Positions 26,864-35,343 of a stretch of DNA of 64,000 bases are shown one piece after another. Within the stretch, counting starts at the first letter, position 1. Each line of letters starts with the position of its first letter. The notes under the pieces were generated by a model. The model saw only the letters and a program-made list of their open reading frames with translations, did not search any database and was not told where the DNA came from. The position numbers were made by a program, and so were the translations under genes. Source of the stretch: Campylobacter sp. (GTDB taxonomy: Bacteria; Campylobacterota; Campylobacteria; Campylobacterales; Campylobacteraceae); NCBI RefSeq assembly GCF_019423325.1, contig NZ_JAHZBQ010000001.1:930001-994000 (forward strand), read 5' to 3'.

Positions 26864-27541
26864 GTGAATAGCCTAAATCATCTAGCCCTTGTGATGGACG
26901 GCAACGGGCGCTGGGCGAAAAAGCGCGGTCTGCTGCGCACCGGCGGACACGAAGCGGGCGCGGAAGTCGTGGAGCAGATCTGCGAGTTTTGTATTGATGA
27001 AGGCATCGCAAACCTCACGCTCTACGCCTTTAGCACCGAAAATTGGAAGCGCCCGAAAAGCGAAGTGGAATTTTTGATGAAACTGCTTCAAAAATTCCTA
27101 ATTTCACGCCGCGAAAAATTTATCCAAAATGGAATAAAATTCTATCCTATCGGCGACATATCGGCTTTTAGCGGCGATCTGCAAAGCGAGATCGAATATC
27201 TTTCAAATTTAACGCAAAACGGACGAGCGCTAAATTTTAACTTGGCGATCAACTACGGCTCGCGCGACGAGATCGTGCGAGCGTGCGAGCGGCTGCTTGC
27301 AAGCGGCGAGCGACTAAGCGAAGCGGGCATCGGCGCGTATCTGGATACCGCGCACAGCGGCGACGTGGATCTGCTGGTGCGCACGGGCGGCGAGCAGCGG
27401 CTGTCGAATTTCTTACTCTGGCAGGCAAGCTACGCCGAGCTTGCGTTTACGCCGACGCTGTGGCCGGATTTCACGCGCGAGGAGCTTGCGCACATAGTGG
27501 ATGATTTCCGCCGCAAACAGCGCCGCTTCGGCGGTCTTTGA
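26864..27541 (+). CDS. uppS: Isoprenyl (undecaprenyl) diphosphate synthase
   Basis: This cis-prenyltransferase makes the lipid carrier for peptidoglycan and LOS glycans. MDGNGRWAKKRG near residue 11 holds the catalytic Asp; TLYAFSTENWKRP and LLVRTGGEQRLSNFLLWQ, then AELAFTPTLWPDF are family motifs. Length 225 fits the short campylobacter form. The start is a GTG three bases after the coaBC stop with only a weak ribosome site, which suggests translation coupled to coaBC. Confidence 0.93.
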   Translation: MNSLNHLALVMDGNGRWAKKRGLLRTGGHEAGAEVVEQICEFCIDEGIANLTLYAFSTENWKRPKSEVEFLMKLLQKFLISRREKFIQNGIKFYPIGDISAFSGDLQSEIEYLSNLTQNGRALNFNLAINYGSRDEIVRACERLLASGERLSEAGIGAYLDTAHSGDVDLLVRTGGEQRLSNFLLWQASYAELAFTPTLWPDFTREELAHIVDDFRRKQRRFGGL

Positions 27542-27821
27542 GCTGCGGCGCAGTCGCTCTAACGGTCGCTTTAAATTTTAAAATTTTAATTCGCAGGCAT
27601 GCGATACCTTGAAATTTTAAAATTTCAGGATTTTAATTTACGGCGTCGTAAAATTTAAAATTTTAATTACGTAGGCGCGCAGCGCTATAAAATTTTAAAA
27701 TTTCGCGCCGCTTAAATTTAAAGCTCTAGCGCGAGCCGTATTGCGCGGCGCGGTAAATTTAAACGCGACAGGAATTTTAAAATCACGCCGCCCGTTAACG
27801 CTAAAACCGACAAGGAAGGCC
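27542..27821. repeat. Gene-free stretch with repeated AAATTTTAAAATTT palindromes
   Basis: At least four copies of AAATTTTAAAATTT-like words occur (27572-27588, perfect GAAATTTTAAAATTTC at 27611-27626, about 27650-27666 and about 27688-27704), separated by GC-rich words such as GCGCGCAGCGC. No gene is seen. The end (27810-27821) carries the AAGGAAGGCC ribosome site of the next gene. Confidence 0.6.
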
Positions 27822-28247
27822 ATGAGCTACTACATACAATGTGGTTGCGGCAAAAAGCTTACGAAAAAGCCGATGAAAACTCTAATATGCCCAAGATGCG
27901 GCAGCGTGTATAAAAAACCAAAGAAATTTATACTGGCGGTCTACATTTGCCTGCTGCTGTTTTTTATGCTAGCATTTGCTTTCATCCCCGATAAAATGGG
28001 GATTTTGGCATCCGCAGGCAGCGGGATAGGCGCATATATCATGTTTTTATGGATCGTAGATACTTTGAACTTCGATCTTTTAGACGCCGTGATACTGGTG
28101 GCGGGATTTTTGATTTTCGGCGAATTATATGGGGTATGGGGCGAGCCGCTAATCGCCGGGCTCATAGCCATTTTATTTTGCGTAGGCGCGGCGGCGATTT
28201 TCGTAAAATTTTTCCCTTACGAGAGGCAAAAAATCAATGAAAACTAA
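27822..28247 (+). CDS. Small zinc-ribbon membrane protein of unknown function
   Basis: The ATG at 27822 follows a strong AAGGAAGG site; the frame upstream to 27741 is repeat-like and unlikely to be coding. The protein (141 residues) starts with CGCGKKL and LICPRCGSVY (four-Cys zinc ribbon, about 5-28), then has four hydrophobic helices. It sits between uppS and the prepilin peptidase. The family is not one I know. Its small ribbon plus membrane plan resembles that of the protein at 55293-55589, without clear sequence similarity. Confidence 0.7.
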   Translation: MSYYIQCGCGKKLTKKPMKTLICPRCGSVYKKPKKFILAVYICLLLFFMLAFAFIPDKMGILASAGSGIGAYIMFLWIVDTLNFDLLDAVILVAGFLIFGELYGVWGEPLIAGLIAILFCVGAAAIFVKFFPYERQKINEN

Positions 28248-28313
28248 GAAATTTCTCGCTACCATAGAGCGTTTGATTAAATTTTAAAAAGTTAAAAGCT
28301 CTAAAGGAAAAAG

Positions 28314-29069
28314 ATGGATTTAAATATCGTTTACGGCGTGATTTTTGCGGTATTCGGCACCTGCGTAGGCTCGTTTTGCAACGTCCTGATCTACCGCCTG
28401 CCGCGCGGACAGAGCGTAAATTTCCCCGCATCGCACTGCCCAAAATGCTCTCACGCTTTAAAATTTTACCACAACATCCCGCTGCTTTCGTGGCTCTTTT
28501 TGGGCGGCAAATGCGCCTTTTGCAAAACCAAAATTTCGATCCGCTACCCGATCGTCGAGCTTTTAGGCGGCGCGCTTGCGCTTGCGGCGTATTTCGGCGA
28601 GCCCGATCTTGCAAAAGCCGCGGTGCTCGGACTTTGCTTTATCTTGCTTATGGCGCTTTCGGCGATCGATTTTGAGTATAAAGCCGTACCAGAGAGTCTT
28701 CTTTACGTAGTTACGGCGCTCTCGCTTGCTTATACGCTGATGTATGATTTTGATCTTAGCGGCGTGGGCGCGGCGGCGGGATACGCGGCGATATTTTTCG
28801 TGCTGCGTCTCATCGTCACCTTAGTGCTAAAGCGCGAAGCGATGGGAAGCGCGGATATTTTTATCGCGGGCGTTATGGGGGCGATTTTGGGCTGGAAGCT
28901 GGGCGGCATCTCGATCTACATCGGCGCGATTTTGACGCTGCCTGCGTATCTCATCGCGCACAAAAAGGGCTACGAGCTGCCGTTCGTGCCGTTTTTATCG
29001 ATGGGGTTGCTTCTTACCTTTATATTCAAAGATCAAATTTTAAGGCTCTTGGACGTCATTTATGGATAG
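28314..29069 (+). CDS. Type 4 prepilin peptidase (A24 family, PilD/GspO-like)
   Basis: The enzyme cuts the short leader of type 4 pilin-like proteins and may methylate the new N-terminus. It has eight membrane segments. The N-terminal cytoplasmic loop has CPKCSHAL and CAFCKTKIS (two CxxC pairs, about 43-74). The two catalytic aspartates are in SAIDFEYKAVPE (about 123) and EAMGSADIFIAGVMG (about 184). In campylobacters type II secretion/pilus-like genes serve DNA uptake, which makes it relevant to transformation. It overlaps the LptF/G gene by eight bases. Confidence 0.92.
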   Translation: MDLNIVYGVIFAVFGTCVGSFCNVLIYRLPRGQSVNFPASHCPKCSHALKFYHNIPLLSWLFLGGKCAFCKTKISIRYPIVELLGGALALAAYFGEPDLAKAAVLGLCFILLMALSAIDFEYKAVPESLLYVVTALSLAYTLMYDFDLSGVGAAAGYAAIFFVLRLIVTLVLKREAMGSADIFIAGVMGAILGWKLGGISIYIGAILTLPAYLIAHKKGYELPFVPFLSMGLLLTFIFKDQILRLLDVIYG

Positions 29070-30093
29070 GGTGCAGCGCTATTTATTTAGCAATTTCGTT
29101 AGCTCGTTCGCGTCGCTTTTCAGCACGCTTTTTATCATAATGTCGATCGTATTTTTCCTTCAGATCGCGCGCATTACGTCGTTTATCGAGATAAATTTTT
29201 CAGAGCTAGTCAAGCTCTATCTTTTCATGCTGCCGCGTATACTCATATTTACGGTGCCGATCGCGTTTTTCGTAGCGCTTAGCATCTCCCTTTTTAGGCT
29301 ATCTAAAGAGAACGAAACCATCGTAATATTTACCATCGGCTACGCCACGCGCAAGATCGCGCTGTTTTTCGGCATAAGCGCCGCGCTGTGTTCTTTAGCG
29401 CTACTTTTCGTATCGCTTTTTATGATGCCGATAGCCGAAAATTTAAAGGACAATTTCATCGATTACAAAAAAATTAGCGCGACGCTAAATATCAAATCCA
29501 ACGAATTCGGGCAGAAATTCTCCGACTGGCTCGTTTTTATCGACTCGCAGGAAAACAACGGCACAAGCACGCTGTATAAGGATCTCGTGCTGTATAATCC
29601 GGGTAACTCGCAGGATCACGAGCGGATGATCGTAGCGCGTAGCGGCGAGTTTAAAAACGAAAACGCGAGCTTTTCTGCGATGCTACACGACGGCAAAATT
29701 TACACGATGGGCGGCGAGCAGTGGCACGTAAGCGAGTTTGAAAGCCTAACCCTGCGCACGCAAAGCGACCGCAATATCCGCGGCGGAGGCGGCGTGATCG
29801 GATACTGGAGCGATATGAGCGGCAGCGAGAAGCGCAGGAAAGAATTTAGCATCTACACCCTCGTCTCGCTCTTTCCGCTGGCGAGCTTCCTGTTTGCGCT
29901 AAGCCTCGGCATCGTGACCTATCGCTACGAAAAGGGCTTCGTTTACGCGGGGATCTTCGGCGTGCTTTTTAGCTACTTCGCGATGATTATGCTGCTCTCT
30001 AAATACCCGAGCATCGCGCTTCCGGTGACATTCGGCGTTACGCTTATCGGCTCGCTGCTATACTACAGGATCAAAATTGCCCCGAGATACTGA
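29062..30093 (+). CDS. LptF/LptG family LPS-export permease
   Basis: The permease works with LptB to pull LOS from the inner membrane into the Lpt bridge. The protein (343 residues) has three N-terminal helices (about 10-120), a periplasmic jelly-roll-like domain (about 125-260) and three C-terminal helices, the typical YjgP/YjgQ plan. Family marks are RYLFSNF near the start and the LFRLSKENETIV coupling segment at about 75-86. I cannot tell LptF from LptG. Confidence 0.87.
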   Translation: MDRVQRYLFSNFVSSFASLFSTLFIIMSIVFFLQIARITSFIEINFSELVKLYLFMLPRILIFTVPIAFFVALSISLFRLSKENETIVIFTIGYATRKIALFFGISAALCSLALLFVSLFMMPIAENLKDNFIDYKKISATLNIKSNEFGQKFSDWLVFIDSQENNGTSTLYKDLVLYNPGNSQDHERMIVARSGEFKNENASFSAMLHDGKIYTMGGEQWHVSEFESLTLRTQSDRNIRGGGGVIGYWSDMSGSEKRRKEFSIYTLVSLFPLASFLFALSLGIVTYRYEKGFVYAGIFGVLFSYFAMIMLLSKYPSIALPVTFGVTLIGSLLYYRIKIAPRY

Positions 30094-31402
30094 AAAAGAC
30101 TCCGAGCTTTGCGGCGGCGAAATTTTAAACGAAAGCTCGTCCGCTCGAAATTTAGCGGATAAAATTTCGGCGAGCGAGCCTAGCGCGTCTGAAATTTTGC
30201 GCGGCGTAAATTTAAAACGCAAAGCGCAAAACGGCGAGCAAGTCTTCATTTCAAAAGATGAGCTTTCAAATTTTAAAAATTCTGCTCTCGCAAGCTCGGC
30301 GAGCGATACGGCTACCCATGCTGCGCCTACTTGTGGTTTGAATCACGAAAGCGCCGAGCAAAGCTCTAGCGCCGTTTGCGCCAAAAAGACTACGCGCGCG
30401 GCAAATTTAAATTCCGCCCGTAAAAATTCCGCCGCTTCCGATATTTGCGCGACAAGCATAGAAGAGATTTGCACAAGTCCCGCAGACGCCCGTGCCGCAA
30501 ACTCTCTCAAAGCAGATGCCGCCTACAAAGCGGGTATTTCCGCAAACACCCTCGCAAGCGCGTCCGAACTCAAAAATATTATTGAAAGCGCGCCTGCAAG
30601 CGACTTTGTAGCGAATGAACTTGCGCACATCGGCAAAATAAGCACCCTGCCAAATACTCCTGCAGATGCGTGTACCTTTGCAGCGAGCGCAAACTCCGAG
30701 CGCGTAAAGCTCAAGCTCGTCTATTCCTATGACGGCTCGAAATTTAGCGGCTCGCAGTCTCAGCCTCACGGGTGCGGCGTCGAGGACGTGCTGCGCGCGG
30801 CTTTGGGGCGAGTGGGGATCTTTGCGCCGCTCATTAGCAGCTCGCGCACCGATAAAGGGGTGCACGCGCTGCGCCAGGTAAGCTGCGTCGAATGCACCGT
30901 GCATTGGGAGCTACCGCGCCTAAAAGAGCTCATCAACCGCCACTGCGCGCCCTATATTTTTGTACGTCACATCAGCCCGGTGCCGCGCGATTTTCATCCG
31001 CGTTACGACGCCGTAGCGCGCTGCTATCGCTACGTTTTAAACCACGGACGTCCAAGCCCCTTTCTTAGCGATTTTTGCGTGTTTTATCCGCGCGTGGATC
31101 TTGCCGCGCTCAATGCTGCGCTTGCAAATTTTGTCGGCGAGCACGATTTTAGCGAGTTTATGAAAAGCGGCAGCGACATAAAAAGCCCGGTACGCGAGCT
31201 CTACATCGCGCGCGCCTACTCTTTTAGAAATTTGACTTTGATAAATTTTAAAGCCAACGGATTTTTGCGAGCGCAGGTGCGGCTGATGGTCGCAAACGCG
31301 CTAAAATCCGTGCAGAGCGGGCGCAAGATCAGCTTCTCGCGGGCGCTTAGCAGAATCCCCTTTCCGCCGAACGGGCTGTATCTTAGCGGCGTGAGTTATT
31401 AA
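30077..31402 (+). CDS. truA: tRNA pseudouridine synthase TruA with ~209-residue N-terminal extension
   Basis: TruA turns U38-U40 of tRNA anticodon arms into pseudouridine. The enzyme core starts at about residue 210 (VKLKLVYSYDGSKFSGSQ), has SSRTDKGVHAL with catalytic Asp259 and ends normally. The first 209 residues are Ala/Ser/Asn/Glu-rich with no known domain and no ATG. The start is a TTG overlapping the end of the lptF/G gene; a second in-frame TTG exists near 30340. No ATG, GTG or TTG with a ribosome site lies close to the core, so most of the extension is probably translated. Confidence 0.88.
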   Translation: MPRDTEKDSELCGGEILNESSSARNLADKISASEPSASEILRGVNLKRKAQNGEQVFISKDELSNFKNSALASSASDTATHAAPTCGLNHESAEQSSSAVCAKKTTRAANLNSARKNSAASDICATSIEEICTSPADARAANSLKADAAYKAGISANTLASASELKNIIESAPASDFVANELAHIGKISTLPNTPADACTFAASANSERVKLKLVYSYDGSKFSGSQSQPHGCGVEDVLRAALGRVGIFAPLISSSRTDKGVHALRQVSCVECTVHWELPRLKELINRHCAPYIFVRHISPVPRDFHPRYDAVARCYRYVLNHGRPSPFLSDFCVFYPRVDLAALNAALANFVGEHDFSEFMKSGSDIKSPVRELYIARAYSFRNLTLINFKANGFLRAQVRLMVANALKSVQSGRKISFSRALSRIPFPPNGLYLSGVSY

Positions 31403-31635
31403 GGCTTGAAATTTATAGCGTTAAATTTTATCCACGGGCGTTTGGATTTCAAGCTTAGAATTTTATCGCGGTAAAATTCCGCATATCAGAGCAGATCGCC
31501 ACCCTACTTTGATATTAAATCACCTGCACCACGATGTGTAAAATCGTAAATTTGCGCGAAATTCGATCTATTTTTATTAGAATTTTATAGAAATTTAGCA
31601 ATACTTTCAAACTTTTAACTCAAAAAGGAGCAAAG

Positions 31636-32577
31636 ATGAAAAAATTTTCTGTTGCTTTGGCCGGTTTGGCCTTACTAGCTAGCGTTTCAGGCGCTAAGGA
31701 GTTCATCAATATCGGCACTGGCGGTATGACCGGCACCTATTATCCGGTAGGCGGCGCGATTTGCCGCTTGGTAAATATGGATAAAAATATGAAATGCTCC
31801 GTGCAATCGACGGGCGGCTCGACGTATAACGTCAATAACGTGCTTAAAAAAGAGCTAAATTTCGGCTTCGTTCAAAGCGACGTCGTCTATGATAAATACA
31901 ACGGTACGGGCAAATTTCAAGGCGCGGCGGATAAGAATTTACGCTCCGTAATTTCGATCTATCCGGAGCTTTTGGCTTTCGTCGTCTCTAAAGAGAGCGG
32001 TATCAAAGCCTACGGCGACGCTGCGGGCAAAAAGATTAATATCGGAAACCCTGGTAGCGGCAACGAGCTAACCAGCACGATAGTTTTTGAAAACTACGAC
32101 TTCGATCTTAAAAAGCTCGCCCAGCACGGTGTCTTAACCGCGCAAGAATGCCCTATGGCGCTAAAAGATAAGAAGATCGATGGATACTTCTACGTCGTAG
32201 GACATCCGACCGCAAATATCACTGATGCGGCGACTTCGCTTCCTATCGACTTAGTTAGCATCGACGATGAGCATATTAAAAAAATTCTAGAAAAATATCC
32301 ATATTTTGCCAAAGGCGTGATACCTGCAAAAATGTATGACGGGGTAGATCACGATACGCAGACTATCGGCGTAAAGGCTGTACTCGTAACTGACGCTAGC
32401 CAAAGCGACGAAGCGGTTAGAGCGGTAGTTAAGGCGATACTTGATAATTTCGACGAGTATAAAAAACTACACCCTGCGTTAAATTTGGTAAGCAAAGAAT
32501 CTCTTTTAGAGGGGCTTAGTGCGCCGCTTCATCCTGCGGCAGAGGCGGTGTATAAAGAAGCCGGGCTGCTGAAATAG
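31636..32577 (+). CDS. TAXI-family TRAP transporter substrate-binding protein
   Basis: A signal peptide (1-20, ending SGAKE) is followed by INIGTGGMTGTYYPVGGAI, the hallmark of TAXI (TRAP-associated extracytoplasmic immunogenic) proteins, and NIGNPGSGNELT and FVQSDV. It captures the substrate in the periplasm for the permease encoded right after. Known TAXI systems carry glutamate, 2-oxoglutarate or other organic acids; the substrate is not readable here. An AAAAAGGAG ribosome site precedes the ATG. Confidence 0.92.
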   Translation: MKKFSVALAGLALLASVSGAKEFINIGTGGMTGTYYPVGGAICRLVNMDKNMKCSVQSTGGSTYNVNNVLKKELNFGFVQSDVVYDKYNGTGKFQGAADKNLRSVISIYPELLAFVVSKESGIKAYGDAAGKKINIGNPGSGNELTSTIVFENYDFDLKKLAQHGVLTAQECPMALKDKKIDGYFYVVGHPTANITDAATSLPIDLVSIDDEHIKKILEKYPYFAKGVIPAKMYDGVDHDTQTIGVKAVLVTDASQSDEAVRAVVKAILDNFDEYKKLHPALNLVSKESLLEGLSAPLHPAAEAVYKEAGLLK

Positions 32578-32585
32578 GCTAGTTG

Positions 32586-34667
32586 ATGGAGAAATCTACA
32601 CAAAACGACGAGCAGGTTTTAGAGGTAAAAAGTAGAGAATTTACCTCTAAAAAGCTCTTCTGGCTCGTGACGCTGGTCTGCTTCGCGTGGTCGGTCTTTC
32701 AGCTTTACATCGCGTATTTTACGCTAAATACGAATATTGCGCGCTCAATCCACTTGGCGTTCGCTGTTTTTATAATTTTTTCGCTTTTTCCATTTCGCCC
32801 GCGTTCCAAGGCGCATTTTTACATCCCGTTTTACGATTATATTTTATTAATCGTCGGAGTCGCCGCAATCTTGTATCCTGCGATAGAATTTAACGGGCTA
32901 GCGCAGCGCCCGGGAAATTATCTAACCAGAGATATCGTAGCAGCCTTTATCGGAATTTTCATACTCTTTGAAGCAGGTCGTCGTATGATGGGACCAGCGC
33001 TTGGCATTATCGCTTTTACCTTTCTTCTGTATTGCTACTTCGGTCCTTATATGCCCGATATCATCGCGCATCGCGGCGCAAGCTTTGAACTGCTTGCAGG
33101 GCATATGTTTTTAACGACAGAGGGCGTATTCGGCGTGCCGGTAGGGGTCAGCACCAGCTTCATTTATCTGTTCGTGCTATTCGGTGCGCTTTTGGAGCGA
33201 GCCGGAGCGGGGCAGTATTTTATAAACGTAGCGTTTGCGATTTTAGGTCGCTTCCGCGGAGGACCCGCCAAGGCTAGCGTAATCGCTAGCGGACTAACCG
33301 GCATGGTAAGCGGCAGCTCAACCGCAAACGTCGTGACAGTGGGCACCTTTACGATCCCTCTAATGAAAAAAGCGGGGCTTACCGCCACTAAGGCGGGCGC
33401 TATCGAGGTCGCTGCGGGCGTAAACGGGCAGCTTATGCCGCCTATCATGGGCGCTGCGGCATTTATCATCGCGGAATTTTTAGGTATGAGCTACACCAAC
33501 GTAATGATCGCGGCGGTGATCCCCGCTTTCGTCTGCTACGCGGGGTTATTTTTCATCGTGCATCTTGAAAGCTGCAAGCTAGGGCTTCGCGGCAGCCGCG
33601 ATTACGCCAAGGTTTCAAAGCTAAAAATTATATTTAGCGGCATTCATTACATAATACCGATTTTGGTGCTTCTTTTTACTCTATTGATTCTGAAAAAAAG
33701 CGCGATCTCTGCGGCGTTTAACTCGATCTGCGTGCTATTTTTGATAATGATCGTCCAAGAACCCGCTAAAAAAACGATATTCGGCGAAAAGGTCGGCAAG
33801 TCCGATTTTATCGTAGGTTTCGTAGATATCTTTTGGGCTATGGTGGGTGCTGCTAAAAACATGGTCACGGTAGCCGTTGCCACCGCACTAGCGGGCATCA
33901 TCATCGGCTCGATCTCGCTTACCGGGCTGGGGCAGGTTCTTTCAGAGCTCGTAGAAGCGGTTGCGGGAAATAGCATAGTTCTGATACTTCTGATGACTGC
34001 GATAATGAGCCTTATTTTGGGCATGGGACTTCCTACTACGGCGAATTATATCGTCGTTTCAAGCTTAATCGCACCTGTAATTTTGATACTAGCGGGCAAA
34101 AATGGCTTTTTGATCCCTGCGATCGCAGTGCATCTTTTTGTCTTTTATTTTGGAATTTTAGCCGATGATACCCCACCCGTAGGTATTGCCGCATACGCTG
34201 CGGCGGGTATCGCAAAGGCAAATCCGGTGACCGTGGGGCTTCAGGGCTTCGTGTATGATCTGCGCACCGCGGTACTTCCGTTTGCGTTCTTTTTCAACAA
34301 CAAGCTGCTTTTGATCCAAAGCATCGGCGATCCGATGGATTCAAAGAGCATCGTTTGGATCAGCGATCCACTGCAAATCGTGCTGATTTTTGCCACGGCG
34401 ATCGTGGGTATGTTTGCTTTCAGCTCCTCACTTCAGGGCTGGTTCGTAACTAAATGTAACCCGATAGAGCGCCTGCTATTGCTGCTAGTAACGCCGCTAA
34501 TGCTGGTGCCTAATATCTGCGCGAAATTTATAGAGTTTATCCCAAGCGAATACGCAAGTTATAGCATCGGCGCTGCGATCTACGCGCTGATATTTGCAAA
34601 GCAGTGGCTTTTAAGGCCCAAAGACTCTAGCGATACTCACGCCGAAAATAACGTGCCTGCGGCGTAA
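32586..34667 (+). CDS. TRAP transporter fused permease (DctQ-DctM type)
   Basis: This large membrane protein (693 residues) joins the small DctQ-like part (about 25-165, four helices) to the DctM-like translocation part (about 170-690). It has GMVSGSSTANVVTVGTFTIP, VAAGVNGQLMPPIMGAAAFI and ILGMGLPTTANYI, which are typical of TAXI-linked permeases. It uses an ion gradient. I prefer the ATG at 32586 over the TTG just before it. It forms a two-gene operon with the binding protein. Confidence 0.92.
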   Translation: MEKSTQNDEQVLEVKSREFTSKKLFWLVTLVCFAWSVFQLYIAYFTLNTNIARSIHLAFAVFIIFSLFPFRPRSKAHFYIPFYDYILLIVGVAAILYPAIEFNGLAQRPGNYLTRDIVAAFIGIFILFEAGRRMMGPALGIIAFTFLLYCYFGPYMPDIIAHRGASFELLAGHMFLTTEGVFGVPVGVSTSFIYLFVLFGALLERAGAGQYFINVAFAILGRFRGGPAKASVIASGLTGMVSGSSTANVVTVGTFTIPLMKKAGLTATKAGAIEVAAGVNGQLMPPIMGAAAFIIAEFLGMSYTNVMIAAVIPAFVCYAGLFFIVHLESCKLGLRGSRDYAKVSKLKIIFSGIHYIIPILVLLFTLLILKKSAISAAFNSICVLFLIMIVQEPAKKTIFGEKVGKSDFIVGFVDIFWAMVGAAKNMVTVAVATALAGIIIGSISLTGLGQVLSELVEAVAGNSIVLILLMTAIMSLILGMGLPTTANYIVVSSLIAPVILILAGKNGFLIPAIAVHLFVFYFGILADDTPPVGIAAYAAAGIAKANPVTVGLQGFVYDLRTAVLPFAFFFNNKLLLIQSIGDPMDSKSIVWISDPLQIVLIFATAIVGMFAFSSSLQGWFVTKCNPIERLLLLLVTPLMLVPNICAKFIEFIPSEYASYSIGAAIYALIFAKQWLLRPKDSSDTHAENNVPAA

Positions 34668-34677
34668 AATCAAATTT

Positions 34678-34712
34678 GATCCCACTAAATTTTAAGATAA
34701 CTTTGTGGGGTC
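34678..34712 (+). terminator. Possible stem-loop terminator after the TRAP operon
   Basis: GATCCCAC pairs with GTGGGGTC across a 19-base loop (one G-T pair), right after the permease stop. The loop is long and the U-run is short, so this is only a weak candidate. Confidence 0.3.
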
Positions 34713-35270
34713 CTATTAAATTTATCTTCTTGCTTTGTATTCTTGCGCCAGGATTTTAAATTTAAATTGCTTTTTTACTTCTAAAGTTAAAACCTCGGCA
34801 GATTATGCCGTGCTGATAAAACTATTTTAAAATTAAATCCGCCTATATAAACTACTCAAAATTTTAAATTGCGCCGAAGCGATTATACCCCTTAGTAATA
34901 TAAATTTATTCATACGAAGTTACCGTGTTAAAACTATCGTGTACTAAATCCATGCTTGTCTATATGATTATCGCAAGCCGCAGGATGCACGAAATCAATA
35001 GAGTAAAGCTGTTTTCGCGCTGCCGCTTGTAATGCCTTCGATGGTTTAAATATACATGTCCACAAAAGCGAAAATGATTCTTAAAGCAGATAAAATCAAA
35101 AACTGTGCAAAATTTCTCCAAAACAACTTAATGATTAAGGATTAGCGTTACAAAATTTTACTTATTTAGAGCGACTCCTTGATTATATGTTGTACTTTAT
35201 TTAAAATAATTTTTATAAAAATATCGATGGAATGGGGAATTATTAGTCAAATTTAATTCTATAAAAATAC

Positions 35271-35289
35271 TTTAATAATTAATATTAAA
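35271..35289 (+). promoter_or_regulatory. 19-bp dyad at the receptor promoter, candidate Fur operator
   Basis: TTTAATA and TATTAAA form perfect 7-bp arms with a 5-bp centre (ATTAA). The dyad covers the expected -35 position of the TATAAT box at 35306. Iron receptors of this kind are usually Fur-repressed from such a place; the match to a Fur consensus is only in form and AT content. Confidence 0.4.
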
Positions 35290-35305
35290 TTTATCCGCTT
35301 TGAGT

Positions 35306-35311
35306 TATAAT
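35306..35311 (+). promoter_or_regulatory. -10 box (TATAAT) of the siderophore receptor operon
   Basis: A perfect TATAAT lies about 32 bases before the ATG, with an AGAGGAAC ribosome site in between. Upstream is a long AT-rich run, as is usual for campylobacter promoters. Confidence 0.5.
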
Positions 35312-35343
35312 CCGCGATTAAATTTCAAAATAGAGGAACAGAA

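Larger units (their letters stand above)
34713..35343. other. AT-rich gene-free stretch upstream of the siderophore receptor
   Basis: About 630 bases have no supportable gene on either strand. They are more AT-rich than the flanks and may hold remnants; a minus-strand frame near 34930-35060 is broken by stops. The last 75 bases hold a 19-bp dyad and a TATAAT box. Confidence 0.5.

Noticed and set aside
30407..30904. 165-codon minus-strand frame opposite the TruA extension
   Set aside because: It is Arg/Gly/Cys-rich shadow coding; the plus strand continues in frame into TruA.
34713..35270. Possible transposase or tRNA remnant in the AT-rich gap
   Set aside because: No terminal repeats, no cloverleaf and no frame longer than about 40 codons with a known motif was found.
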